Assembly (NCBI GenBank): GCA_024704765.1
Contig: JAKMXF010000233.1
Span: forward strand, 62,001 to 126,000
Source of the DNA: Oopsacas minuta
Lineage: Eukaryota; Porifera; Hexactinellida; Lyssacinosida; Leucopsacidae
DNA length: 64,000 nucleotides
Reading direction: 5' to 3'
A program made the position numbers and the translations under genes. Of the stretch, positions 12,424 to 22,898 are shown piece after piece (the stretch's first letter is position 1; every line of letters starts with the position of its first letter). The notes under the pieces were generated by a model, which saw only the letters and a program-made list of their open reading frames with translations, had not been told where the DNA came from and did not search any database.

Positions 12424-13452
12424 ATGAATTCTTCAAATATATCTGTGTTTAAGATATGGGAACCACTCTTAGATTTGTTAGATCAAATAATTGATGCATA
12501 CGCTGGACTAGTGATAGGGATAAGCATATTGGTTTCTGGATTTTGGGTTATTTACCTATTTCATGAATTGGTTATTATTAAGAGGAGATATAAAAGGGCA
12601 TTGAATGATGTCAGAGACTTTGAAACAGAAGCAATTCTTAAAGATCTGAAATCTCGATTTGTAAAACATGTGATTCTCATATTGATCTGCTTTTTCGAGA
12701 TAAATGCAGCTATTTTTGCATTTGTTAGCATCTTACCACCGATTGAATACGCTTTCCTACTTTTCTACTTTTGTGTAACTTCTTCGTACTTTACTTTCTG
12801 CCTCTTGAATATCCTAACAACATATCTTATACGTGTATACTTAGATGAATCAGATCCCGGCAAAGATAAAGTCTCACTTATCTTGTTCATTTCGAAACTT
12901 TTGTCCTCCGTTTGTCTACCCATCGTATATTACTTTATTATACTGTCTATACTGCTAATTGAGATTCTATTCATTTGGGAATTCGTTAGGTTTATCCAAA
13001 ATGGCAAAATGTTAGACAGAGTTATCAGTTGGATTCAGCAAGACTTGTCTCTGGAGTTTGGTAGTGAAAGACGCGTGTTGGCGATAAAAAGAATGCGAAG
13101 ACGATTTAGATTCTTTAAATGTGTATTCATTACTTGCTACAGTTTCTTAATCCTCGCATTTCCTAGTGGGCTTTTGCAATACTATTTGGAGTATTTGCAA
13201 AAAATCAAACATGGCAACGATAGTATGATTTTAGCAATCCAGTTTGAAATGCCTGAAATTCTTTATATCGTACTTGCCTTCATAAACGATCTCCTTAAAT
13301 TCTCGGTGACAATCCTCGCTCCCTTCTATTTAATCTTCACAATACAGTATTTGTGTCCTTTTACATGCGGGAACATTTATCAGAGCCTACGACGTAGTAT
13401 GATAAGAAAATCTCAACACTCAGCCAATAAGCCTTTGCTCCCATCTCAGTGA
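12424..13452 (+). CDS. Orphan multi-pass membrane protein, 342 aa
   Basis: I do not recognise this protein. It is intronless and very hydrophobic, with six or seven predicted membrane spans: about 28-50, 80-103, 108-136, 150-187 (long, possibly two), 232-256 and 275-320. A basic segment (IIKRRYKRA) follows the first span and another (RRRFRF) precedes the fifth. The C-terminal tail is short and polar (KPLLPSQ). There is no signal peptide, GPCR DRY motif or channel filter that I can see. A chemoreceptor-like or transporter role is only a guess from topology. A strong TATA box lies just upstream. It is followed by two channel genes on the opposite strand, and a possible broken relative lies at 18251-18897. 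Confidence 0.75.
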   Translation: MNSSNISVFKIWEPLLDLLDQIIDAYAGLVIGISILVSGFWVIYLFHELVIIKRRYKRALNDVRDFETEAILKDLKSRFVKHVILILICFFEINAAIFAFVSILPPIEYAFLLFYFCVTSSYFTFCLLNILTTYLIRVYLDESDPGKDKVSLILFISKLLSSVCLPIVYYFIILSILLIEILFIWEFVRFIQNGKMLDRVISWIQQDLSLEFGSERRVLAIKRMRRRFRFFKCVFITCYSFLILAFPSGLLQYYLEYLQKIKHGNDSMILAIQFEMPEILYIVLAFINDLLKFSVTILAPFYLIFTIQYLCPFTCGNIYQSLRRSMIRKSQHSANKPLLPSQ

Positions 13453-13690
13453 AAAGGTTTAGCTTCACCAAGATTTCATTAAGCAGCACTCAGTGTTACA
13501 TATTACAAAAATTACCGATATTATACAAGTAATTATCATTGATTGTATTATATAAAACAACTATCAGTTAGGGTCCCTTATTGTGAACCCTCACGGTACA
13601 AAAATATTATTCATAAAATAAGGACTTCATTTAAGCTAACTCGATTTAAGTTGTATTTGGGTCATTAAATTGTATGACCTTAGTACCAAG

Positions 13691-13762
13691 GCTGGGACCG
13701 ATTATTTCCAGGGAATCACGATTATGATTACAGTAAAATGTGTAATCGTAATCGGCCCCAGC
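13691..13762. repeat. Palindromic mini-element (CTGGG-CGATTA ends)
   Basis: The ends GCTGGGACCGATTA and TAATCGGCCCCAGC are inverted copies, with an AT-rich palindromic middle built on GATTATGATTACAG. A sister copy is at 19309-19386. Confidence 0.65.
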
Positions 13763-13815
13763 ACTGCTTAGCACATGCTTATCAATTTTTCAATTTTTGA
13801 TGATTATTCTTTAGA

Positions 13816-13972
13816 CAGTAGAACCTGAATAAACCTACACCTGTATACTTCTACAGTGTTTCTGATCTGAAATAGTTTCCTACAATACAAATTAACCTTT
13901 ATAATCCGCTATTTGTAAAACCGAAACGATTGTCAAGTCCCAACGGGTGTCGGTTTTATGCGGGTTACACTG
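13816..13972. mobile_element. Pogo/Tigger-like short element
   Basis: It starts CAGTAGAACCTGAATAAACC and ends GTTTTATGCGGGTTACACTG, which are imperfect inverted repeats with a TA directly after the right end. The CAGT..AACCTG end type is characteristic of pogo/Tigger Tc1-mariner relatives. Non-coding. Confidence 0.7.
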
Positions 13973-15280
13973 TACCAAAAATAGTCAAAATACGAGAATA
14001 TTCTTAGAATGTGTCCATTTATCTTAATCATTGTTGCTCTATATACAACTATGTACGTAGAGTATCTTTAATTACAAAGACAATTCTATGTTTGTTATTC
14101 AAACTGAAGTACATATGTAATTTGAATCAAAATTTTAACGAAAACCCAAATGACGGAAAAATATTTTATTACTATGCACACCTTAATAGGAAACAAACAA
14201 CGCATAGACGTACTCAGTATACGATTTTACAAATACTCAGTCCTACATATGTCTAAAATATAAACTATCTACAAAGTATATTTGAAATGGCACAAACATG
14301 AGCGAGGTAACACATTTAACTAATGACGAGTTTTTGGAAGTAAATTCTTCTTTATAAATTAACCACCTCGATGAAATGGAAGCTATGATATCTCCAAATG
14401 ATGTAGATGTGAAAGACTAATTGTTGAACGAGCTAGCACCTTTATGCCATGAATTTCAAACTTTAATCTCTAGTGAAACACTACCTGACCCTCTCAAGAG
14501 TCATTCACAGAGCGATACGACCAGCATATATAGAAACATGTCCTAGATTAGTGAAAGATCACTTTATACTCTTAGGGTTTCTTATTATAAAAATTATCGC
14601 CGACTTATAAGTATACTGATACACTAACATATAAACATTAGGGTTAACACTCTTTTTGCAAAATTTATGCATTTCATAAGTTCATAAGCTTAAGGATATT
14701 ACCATATATGGAAAGGTGTGTATAACACATAACTTACATTCCAAAATAATGTAGCTAAACCTATGTGTTATCTACGGAGTCCCTAAATATGACTAATACC
14801 TTCCAGTTCGCGAATAATAAATTTCATGTTTTTATGCTATGGATATTTTAACAGGATTACTATTTATGGGAAGGTGTGAATATCATAAATCTTACATCCC
14901 ATAAATATTTCCGTATAACAACATGACCGTTTGACTGACTTTTTTACGACAATAACACATTTCCTGTGGCTAGCATTAACGGATTACGAGATATCAATAA
15001 GTATATAAGCTAACACAATACTGGGCTAACCTAAGTTCAAGTTGAAAGTCCGTATTTTAGAAGTTTGTGATTATAATAATATCTAATTAATGAAATATGA
15101 AATATAGCACCAATTCAATGCTGGCAGATAACGATAAACTACAAATTTTCTCAGAAAAAGAAAGTATTCATTCCAAATAAATAAAATACTATCGAACTAA
15201 TCAGCAAATTAGGAAAAGATAAGAAAGATTATAAACTTAAGTAAAACTAAATATAAAAGTTCAACACACAATTTCTAAAA

Positions 15281-17770
15281 TCAGTTTGATACATAAAAGT
15301 CCCCAATAGGCGAGATTTCATCTTTCTGTATCCAATCCTCGGACTGATAGAGCACCATTAGGGAGTCAATCTGACTCAAACTCCTCTTACCAACATATAT
15401 CATTTCATCTGTCCCAACATCTTCATCAAATTTATATTTTTTCATCATCTTCTTGCTTATGCTAACAATAACGGTATATGAGTCGCCTAGTGTAGTTGAG
15501 AGCTTTTTATAGAGTTCAAGTACAAAAGCTGCTGCAACATTTGTGACAATTAAGACCACAAACAAATAGTAGAATATGAAGAACAAGTAAGAATATACGC
15601 TAGTAACTGCAACAAAACCGTCTGCAATAGTACTCCAGCTTTTGCCGGTCATCAGAATAAATAGAGTTATGAATGAATAGAAGATATCGTCAAAATTAAT
15701 CAAATAGTACAATCCTTGTGGTTCGGATTGAAGATCGTACATCTTCCCACATTTGCTGTTTAACTGAGGTATTCCTCTTGAATTAAAACTACACGACTTC
15801 AACTTACCCGCGTATAAAAACATGCCAATGATAGCATACACATAGAAAGCAAGGAAGAGTGACAGAAAGAACCGCATGAGGTCAGGAATACTCAAGACAA
15901 TAATCGAGAATAAACGCCGGAAACTCTTTCTTGCATTCAATATTCTCAATAGATGGAGTGTTCTGATTACGATGAGAAATGTAACAAATTGTACTTCATA
16001 AGGTGTGGGAAACAAAGACAGAAACGAGAGTAGAATAGTACACACTAAAATAACAAAATCCCAAAAATACCATTTCTCTGTGAAATAGTAAAATGGACCA
16101 AATCCCAATATCTGAGAAGAAAACTCAAATATGTAGAAAGGCAGAAACACAATAGCCCAGTATACAATTTTATGATCATTAATCAGATCAGTGGGATTAT
16201 GATAGATTATGGTACCGCAAAATATCCCGATAAAGTTGATGAAAATCACTGAGTTCATGAAAAATTGAAAAAGTTCAGAAGAAACTAGCAAGAAAGCATA
16301 TGTCGATAATCTTCTTAATCGCAAGATTTGGATCATATTGTGCCATACTTTGCTGAGATTTGTAAGGTCAGATCTTCGCCATTTCATTGACAGGACATTT
16401 GACAGCTGTTTAAATTCTTTCCAACTTAAATTTTGATTGTTATGACGGTCCAAGACTTTGAACATGAGTAGACACTGTTTCTCAGATATTGTCTTTGTCA
16501 AAGATACCATTACACGTCTAAACAGTGAATAATCCCATCCGGATGGAGAGAACTGAGTGCCTAAATTGTAAGCGCGTTGCAAGCACGTTCTACGATACTC
16601 AAGCAATATTTTCAACCTCTCCTTTTCAAGTTTGTTAAAATGATCTTTGACAACTGCAAGCAAAATATTAGTTAGAACATAGACTCCGAATGTTAGAAAA
16701 GGAATAAATGCGAGTGAAACTAGAATATTTTGCTCTAAAGAAGGCAACATGATACCAGGGAAATTAACTTTAGTAGAAAGTTCGAATATTGTGATGAATG
16801 TGTCACTGAAGGAACTAAAATCATCACTATCATAACCCCACATGAGATGATAAGTCAGGAATGAGAAAATACTTACGTAAAATATGTACAGAATATAGAG
16901 ATCTAGAATACTGCGGATGGAGTTAAATAATTGTTTCATAACACTGCGGATATTTCTATTGCGGTGAGAAGTGAGGAATATAATTGGTCGAAAAACTCTC
17001 AACAAACGGTTATCACAGTAACTAGGTATTGTCAGAGCGAGAATGAAATCGATAGTCACAAAGATAACACCAATCAAACGCAAAAATGTTGTTTGATGTC
17101 GCAAAAATCGTTTAGCCCCCAACCAGGAATATCTTAGCACAAGATCAATCACGAAATATACAATAAGTATGGATTCTAGTATCGATGTAATGATAAAAAA
17201 CTCTGACTCATGAGGGAGGAATAACTCGGTCAAAGGCGGTTCGAAACAGGTCAACAACAAGAGTAGTACACACATTAGCAAATCAAAATAATACACGATT
17301 GGATGGTATATTATGTCATATGCTCGTTTGCCATTTTTACTCCATGGCTGGTACTTTGGATTAAAATAATTCTGACTTTGATGAACGTATAATGCAATAT
17401 TCTCTATTCTAGAGTTCTGATGCTTTTCTGTTTTTGGGAATATACTCTTTCCTTTTACCTCATAGTTATCCACATAAAGATACTCATCTTCAATGCTATT
17501 TACACGCACCCTATCAACTCTCATACCGACTGGAATACCGCAACTTTCCTCAGAATCAAACCTCAAGGAAGGCAGGTCTAGGGAATTTGCCAAAACATCA
17601 TCCTCCTGATTAATGGGGCTAGGGGCTACGTCATCATTAAAATTTGATGATAAAGGCACAGGTTGGTTCAGGCTCCACTCATTTATCCGGTAAGACTTAT
17701 CAAGTCGAAAAGTCATATGTTGCAAAGTGAGAATTAGTCCAATTGAGTTCCAATATACACACACACACAA
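15281..17770 (-). CDS. TPCN-like: Two-pore cation channel (TPC family)
   Basis: An intronless 829-residue protein with two six-span domains, the layout of endolysosomal two-pore channels that conduct Na+ or Ca2+ in response to PI(3,5)P2/NAADP signalling (family knowledge). Domain I spans lie at about 158-375, with an S4 near 255-276 and a pore helix FELSTKVNFPGIMLPS (329-344). An EF-hand-like loop DRHNNQNLSWKE (441-452) sits in the linker. Domain II lies at about 504-755, with S4 RTLHLLRILNARKSFRR (603-619) and pore ILMTGKSW (705-712). The aligned TPC filter positions I know as TAN and VNN read KVN and GKS here, so each pore loop carries a Lys (334 and 710). The annotated start includes a Val/Cys run over an (AC)n tract; Met-20 (MTFRLDKSY) is a more likely start. 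It lies next to a second intronless channel on the same strand. Confidence 0.93.
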   Translation of the reverse strand: MCVCVYWNSIGLILTLQHMTFRLDKSYRINEWSLNQPVPLSSNFNDDVAPSPINQEDDVLANSLDLPSLRFDSEESCGIPVGMRVDRVRVNSIEDEYLYVDNYEVKGKSIFPKTEKHQNSRIENIALYVHQSQNYFNPKYQPWSKNGKRAYDIIYHPIVYYFDLLMCVLLLLLTCFEPPLTELFLPHESEFFIITSILESILIVYFVIDLVLRYSWLGAKRFLRHQTTFLRLIGVIFVTIDFILALTIPSYCDNRLLRVFRPIIFLTSHRNRNIRSVMKQLFNSIRSILDLYILYIFYVSIFSFLTYHLMWGYDSDDFSSFSDTFITIFELSTKVNFPGIMLPSLEQNILVSLAFIPFLTFGVYVLTNILLAVVKDHFNKLEKERLKILLEYRRTCLQRAYNLGTQFSPSGWDYSLFRRVMVSLTKTISEKQCLLMFKVLDRHNNQNLSWKEFKQLSNVLSMKWRRSDLTNLSKVWHNMIQILRLRRLSTYAFLLVSSELFQFFMNSVIFINFIGIFCGTIIYHNPTDLINDHKIVYWAIVFLPFYIFEFSSQILGFGPFYYFTEKWYFWDFVILVCTILLSFLSLFPTPYEVQFVTFLIVIRTLHLLRILNARKSFRRLFSIIVLSIPDLMRFFLSLFLAFYVYAIIGMFLYAGKLKSCSFNSRGIPQLNSKCGKMYDLQSEPQGLYYLINFDDIFYSFITLFILMTGKSWSTIADGFVAVTSVYSYLFFIFYYLFVVLIVTNVAAAFVLELYKKLSTTLGDSYTVIVSISKKMMKKYKFDEDVGTDEMIYVGKRSLSQIDSLMVLYQSEDWIQKDEISPIGDFYVSN

Positions 17771-18250
17771 ACACGTTAATATTATGGCTATTTCAATAAA
17801 TGCCTAACAATATGATCTTACGTATATACACTCAGAGTAACACTATCTATCTTGAAAGTGTTACCTGATACAAGAATAGACGAGCATGCTAAGATTAGAC
17901 AACTCGAATAACTTTATTTTTCCTATTCTAGTGTAAACCTAAGATAATAGCGCCTGCAGATTACTCCCTTTATGAGTTTGCGTAAATAGCGACAAAAACA
18001 GAACCATATCAAATTTCTGATATTCTGGCCAACACCTTTATGAATGTTAAAACGACGATAGCATTTTGAGGGCGGATTGTGAAGTGTGAAATATAATGCG
18101 TCCTCACAATCAGCATTATACGTATATTGAACAATTTATTCACCATCAAGGAATATCAGATTAACATGAAAATTAGTTACAAGTATATTTTGGGTCGGAG
18201 ATTTGTACCTCTGGTATGAAAGTTTTCTAAAGTGAAATTTTCACACCTTT
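17771..18250. other. Intergenic; start of a dispersed repeat
   Basis: No gene. The right part (about 18200-18285) carries the motif TATGAAAGTTTTCTAAAGTG, then TTTTCACACCTTTT and GATTAATCATATTTT, shared with the dispersed repeats near 53860-53980 and 62890-63440. Confidence 0.45.
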
Positions 18251-18897
18251 TTGGTGATTAATCATATTTTCATACCTTTCTATGTAACATTCATACATTT
18301 GTCGGTGGGTATTTCAATCTATCATCTTGGTAATATGTATCATACCAAAGATTCAACTCCTTTTCTTTCCCATCATGACAGTTTCTACTCGATTAATTGG
18401 ATTTATGTTGTTTGGTGTAGCAGAAAGGTAGAATTAGCAATTAAATCTAGAATGAATGAAATTCGTTACTTTGAATGGAATGCAGCTCATATAGGTTATT
18501 TCAGAAAGTACTCCACGAATTTCACATTCAACTTGCTTTGAGATTAATAGCCTGCTCATTTTTAATGTTAATTGTGAAAAGTATTTTGGCAGTGATACTC
18601 TCTTACTTGGAATTAATTCTTTTGGGAAATTATTTCTTCAATAAAGTACATAATCAAGTCCATTTTTTTATTAATTCTATTTCCGAGCAGATGCAACTAC
18701 GTACAACAATTCATAGATTATGTTCATGGCTTAGGTTGAGTCTCTTTATGGTATTTGGTATTCTCTTTACCTTTCCTTCTCTGGTTTTATTTGTATGGTA
18801 TCTGTTGAATTCACTGTATTCTCTATGCACCTGGAGATCTAGGATGCACAAATTGAATAACGCTTTATTTGAACCTCTCATAAGCTCTAGTAACTGA
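18251..18897 (+). pseudogene. Possible broken relative of the 12424 multi-span protein
   Basis: Two overlapping frames (18251-18541 and 18475-18897) join near 18500 if one base is added at AGAAAG; an intron cannot be excluded. The first part ends a membrane-like segment with NWIYVVWCSRKVELAIK and then MNEIRYFEW. This is reminiscent of the first span and basic loop (FWVIYLFHELVIIKRRYK...DVRDFE) of the protein at 12424-13452. The second part has two or three hydrophobic spans and a tail ending EPLISSSN, compared with KPLLPSQ. The similarity is weak and by eye. It lies just upstream of the two-pore channel, on the other strand. Confidence 0.35.
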
Positions 18898-19587
18898 TGT
18901 ATATGTCCTGCCAATTTGATATGTATTTATATACTTTTTACTAGTTGTTGCCTTTTGTTTGTGCCATTCTGATATACCTACATTATCAGATGTATACAGT
19001 AATATGAAGTTGTACTTACTTACTTGTCAGATCTACCTTTAATATGTAAAGAAGTTGAAGATTTACAGAATCTAGTGTTTCGAGTTAGAATCACACTGTA
19101 TTATTAAGTAAGTTCTAGATTTACTGAATTATCTTGGTACTAGTTATAATCACGAAAAAAGATCATGCTTGGCAGTGATTTTATGACCCAACCTGAATTC
19201 CTAAATAGAGTGCCATTAATATAGATAATTATATTAGAATATATTACACATGAATAAACAAACAGAAGACGGACGAACAGAATAATTCAAATAACAATAT
19301 ATTTTGCATCTGGGGTTGATTACTACTTAATGATTATGAATACCATTATGATTACAGGAAATGTTGTAATCATAATCAACCCCAAGCCGGGATGTAAGTT
19401 GAATCATCTGAAGTATGATTTGAAGAAGTATCTGGAATAATTTGTTTTTGATATAATTAGTAAAATACATCAATTGGCAATAAGATAGCAAGCAAGTGAA
19501 GGAAGACAATTAAATAATAGCTTAAGGGAAGAGGCACGTTATTAGTCATGTAATAGACTAGCTAACAGACGAAAGTAATATTCCCAA
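18898..19587. other. Intergenic, 3' flank of the TRP gene
   Basis: No gene. It contains the mini-element at 19309-19386. The part from about 19444 up to the TRP stop codon is repeated, inverted, at 29561-29730. Confidence 0.5.
19309..19386. repeat. Palindromic mini-element, sister of 13691-13762
   Basis: The ends CTGGGGTTGATTA and TAATCAACCCCAAG are inverted, with a GATTATGATTACAG-type middle, as at 13691. Confidence 0.65.
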
Positions 19588-22299
19588 CTAAAGACGAACA
19601 TCACTAAGCCGTATATCATGAACTTGGAGAAGTCGAGAATCTGAACAGAGCTGAGTTAACAGTTCAAATAATTTCTCTATGCGTAAATCAAATCTCTCCG
19701 CTAAATGATTCATCCGCTCATCCATGGAATCTAGCCTTTGATCCACATTGGTATAGTCTTCATCAAAAGGAAAATCATCAAAAGCGTGGTTAAGCTTTTC
19801 ATTTACAAATTGCTGTGATTGCATGGTGCACAACATCCCCTTTACATCAACCTTTTCATTGAAACTTTTCAAATTTAATTGTTTTATATCTTTTACGCCG
19901 AAATACTCATTCAATTCGTCCTTCCCAATAACGATAGATTCCACGATGTACCATTTTCTTATTCTCTTGAATATGGATATAATAGAGGTTCTCTGTATTT
20001 GAATAATGAAATTGAGTCTATGCCAGGCAAAACTATAATCTGCTCGTTCTTCAAATTTGGAATAGGTATCGGAAAGTTGGGCAATGAATACATTGACGAA
20101 CACGATGACAATTAAGAATAGGAAGGTTAGGTAGATTGTTGTAGACATCCAATTGAGCAAATTGTAAAGATAATTACCGTCCAAGATATTTCCCTGTACC
20201 AGAATCCTAAGCCCCGACAAGAATACCCAGTATACTTGATCAGTAATTCCATATAGGTGTCTAGTTTCCTCAAATAGTGACAAATTTCGGAATCCTTCAG
20301 GTGTTGTTGGCACAAACAATGATATGTGAAATGTGCCAGTAAAGATGCATAGTGTTATTAGGAATAGGATAGCGAATTTGGGTAAATCATCTTTGAGTAC
20401 ATTGTAAAAAATATTTGAATACGGCCCCAAAACAGGTATGAGGACAATCAGTTTAAAGAGACGCATCGCATTAATGAAAAATGCAATGGAAGCAAAGATC
20501 CATTGAATTGGTGATCGAGCAGCACGAAAAATTATTAGAATGAAGAGGGATAGAAGGCCTAATACGTCCCAATAGTTTGAATTGTTTTTGAAATAGTCGA
20601 GGAGAACTCTTATGATGAATATTTTCTTCACTTTCAAAGCTGATCTTTTCAATGTTTCCAAACGGCTCCTTCTATGTACCATTTCAGATTGTCTTTGCCT
20701 TTCCTCTTCTTCTGCATTTCTTACTCTTATCATGCTATGATATGTAAGAATAGATACTCTAAAGAATTCAATGCCCTCGGTAAAGAGGTTTCCTACAAAA
20801 TAGAAAAGCGTGAATAATTCCGCTATGAGCCGTGGGTAATCATGGAGTGATGAAAACATGAGAAAGTGTTCGGAGTCTGGTTCATATGTAGCTAATATTA
20901 GAGAGCTTCCAAGTGTGAATAAGAATAAGGTATATAATGCTAATCTCACACCTAGGATTGCATATCCGTAATTAGACATCTTTCTATCAACTAGGATTCT
21001 AATGGTGCCATGGTATGCAAGCTCGGAACTCCCAGACAGGCTTATGTGTTGCAATAAATCAGTATCGTTGTAGTTAAATCTATCTTCTTTTGGCAATAGA
21101 TTTCCACTGTCTATCTCCAAGTATTTGGTGAGTATCTTCCCTTTTGCATGCTTACCATCTATTTCTTCCGATGGTTCCACCAACATTCGATCAAGCAAGG
21201 CTTTCACCGTTTCAATCAATTTGAATTTCACCAAGTCCACAAATGGGATCTTGAACTTCATCCTGCATTCCTTTATATAGTTTTCACTCGGATAGAGACG
21301 GATACACATAGCAACTGCCTCATCTCTCCTGTTTTCAATCGCTCGTTCCATACAGCTGTACCAATCGTCATTAGTTACCCGAAATGATGCACCATTGGTG
21401 ATTAACTCTTTTATTACGTTTGTATGACCATTTTCACAAGCAATACGAAGTGGAAAGTTACCGTTATGATCTCTCTGATCCAAATTGGCTCTTTGACTCG
21501 CGAGGATTAGTATGTGACTTTCTTTACCGATTCTAGCTGCAATGAGTACAGGTGTTTCTCCGTAGTTGTTGGTTGCATTAATATTAGCTCCCTTCTTGAG
21601 TAGTAAATGTACTATCTCTTCATCAGCATCCTGACAGGCGATGTGAAGGGCAGAATCCCCCATTGAGTTAAAGAAGTTCACTTCTGCTCCATGACACAGT
21701 AACCAGTTTATCGTGTGAATGTAGCCATTCCTAGTCGCGTAGTATAGTGGTGTGTTGTTATCAGCATCTATCCTGTTCAGATCCAAACCGGGTCTATTCT
21801 TCTTCAACTCTTTCAGCACTCTCCATGCTCCAGATTCAGCTGCAGTGTGTGGATGGTAGTTTTCTATTATCTCAGCTCCTGCTTCCAATAGGATACTCAC
21901 TAGTTCTGAGTTATTGTTATTACACGCTATCCACAATGCATTTGTACATTGTCTTTGGAACTGTTCTGAAAATTCTCCCTTTTCTTTCTGCTTTCTGATG
22001 ATCAATCGGACGAGGTTATTCTTATGATAATATACACCTTCTCCTAGTGCATTGATTCTCTCTTTAGAATCGATAGCACGTAAATAATCTGCTCCTGACT
22101 CAATCAATTCAACTAACCTATCCCAGTCTTTGTTTATCATAGCTTTATCATATTCGGAATTACTCCTTGATGAGTTACTAACATCTACAGCATCGTTCTC
22201 AAAATTTACTAACTTGGAACATTCCTCATCGTTTCGCAAATTTGACATATTTAGAGCCATAATATCTAATTTACAAGGTAAATGCAATAAATCATACAC
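19588..22299 (-). CDS. Ankyrin-repeat TRP cation channel (TRPA/TRPV-like)
   Basis: An intronless 903-residue protein. Residues about 50-350 hold roughly seven ankyrin repeats (for example NTPLYYATRNGYIHTINWLL, DSALHIACQDADEEIVHLLL, ETPVLIAARIGKE and FPLRIACENGHTNVIKELI). A six-span TRP domain follows: S1 about 444-472, S2 490-514, S3 577-594, S4 598-625, S5 639-663, pore loop 686-705 (SGLRILVQGN) and S6 715-745. A short coiled coil at about 850-882 resembles TRPA tails and would support tetramers. Such channels sense mechanical, thermal or chemical cues at the plasma membrane (family knowledge); the stimulus cannot be told. Met-14 or Met-18 are alternative starts. A decayed ankyrin fragment of a second copy lies upstream, and a copy of the 3' end lies at 29561. 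Confidence 0.93.
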   Translation of the reverse strand: MYDLLHLPCKLDIMALNMSNLRNDEECSKLVNFENDAVDVSNSSRSNSEYDKAMINKDWDRLVELIESGADYLRAIDSKERINALGEGVYYHKNNLVRLIIRKQKEKGEFSEQFQRQCTNALWIACNNNNSELVSILLEAGAEIIENYHPHTAAESGAWRVLKELKKNRPGLDLNRIDADNNTPLYYATRNGYIHTINWLLCHGAEVNFFNSMGDSALHIACQDADEEIVHLLLKKGANINATNNYGETPVLIAARIGKESHILILASQRANLDQRDHNGNFPLRIACENGHTNVIKELITNGASFRVTNDDWYSCMERAIENRRDEAVAMCIRLYPSENYIKECRMKFKIPFVDLVKFKLIETVKALLDRMLVEPSEEIDGKHAKGKILTKYLEIDSGNLLPKEDRFNYNDTDLLQHISLSGSSELAYHGTIRILVDRKMSNYGYAILGVRLALYTLFLFTLGSSLILATYEPDSEHFLMFSSLHDYPRLIAELFTLFYFVGNLFTEGIEFFRVSILTYHSMIRVRNAEEEERQRQSEMVHRRSRLETLKRSALKVKKIFIIRVLLDYFKNNSNYWDVLGLLSLFILIIFRAARSPIQWIFASIAFFINAMRLFKLIVLIPVLGPYSNIFYNVLKDDLPKFAILFLITLCIFTGTFHISLFVPTTPEGFRNLSLFEETRHLYGITDQVYWVFLSGLRILVQGNILDGNYLYNLLNWMSTTIYLTFLFLIVIVFVNVFIAQLSDTYSKFEERADYSFAWHRLNFIIQIQRTSIISIFKRIRKWYIVESIVIGKDELNEYFGVKDIKQLNLKSFNEKVDVKGMLCTMQSQQFVNEKLNHAFDDFPFDEDYTNVDQRLDSMDERMNHLAERFDLRIEKLFELLTQLCSDSRLLQVHDIRLSDVRL

Positions 22300-22704
22300 C
22301 TATGCTTTCGACTCAGGTATACTGATCGAATAATTGTTCGGTTCCAGCCAACTGCTTAATTTGACCAAATTGTGCTCACTAATTACATGATTAAGCTGAA
22401 TCAACTGTAATTTTGTTTGCGATAAACATTTAGAAGTATTATGTGAAGTTCAAATCGGAGTTCTATATAGTTTTACTTGTAAAAATTCTGTGAATTTTGA
22501 CTAGAATATACAATGGAACTATGAACTAATTAGATCTGTAGATAGTACTATATATATATTGTTATTTAGAAATGCTTTTTCAAATTATTCATTGTGTTGA
22601 TTTCAATTAGACATTTTTTACGTACAGTATTAGAAACTTGGCTATTAGCTACTGAATTCGTGCAAAATGCGAGTTGTAAATACACTAATTCCACTATACT
22701 AGAC

Positions 22705-22840
22705 AATCCTCTGATTCGAAGAACTTATATTCTCCATGATTTGATGAATTCTCATGGAATCGTAAACTTCATCCCGAATGTTCCATATAGTTTTCACTCG
22801 GATATAGACGTATATACGATAGAATACTTTCACATGCGAA
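22705..22840 (-). pseudogene. Decayed fragment of a second TRP ankyrin segment
   Basis: On the minus strand about 60 bases match the TRP gene near 21240-21310 very closely: both contain the core TATCCGAGTGAAAACTATAT followed by GGATGAAG and then CCAT, with one base missing between. The conceptual peptide reads YIRLYPSENYME then, shifted, MKFTIP, against CIRLYPSENYIKE and MKFKIP in the intact gene. Stops and frame changes show it is dead. Similarity fades on both sides. Confidence 0.75.
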
Positions 22841-22898
22841 TTAAAACATTTGCCAACGATAGAAGTATTATATATGCCATTGAATGTAATATTATCTA

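Larger units (their letters stand above)
13453..15280. other. Intergenic region with two short elements and a possible relic
   Basis: Two non-autonomous elements lie at 13691-13762 and 13816-13972. From 14298 a frame starting MSEVTHLTNDEFLE runs about 110 codons with three stops; this may be a decayed gene but the support is weak. At about 14694-14745 and 14856-14910 a degenerate direct repeat (GGATATTACCATATATGG against GGATTACTATTTATGGG) recurs with a period of about 160 bases. Confidence 0.4.

Noticed and set aside
14298-14640. A frame reading MSEVTHLTNDEFLE... with three stops
   Set aside because: Possibly a decayed gene, but in AT-rich DNA three stops in 110 codons is only mildly unusual and no family is recognisable.
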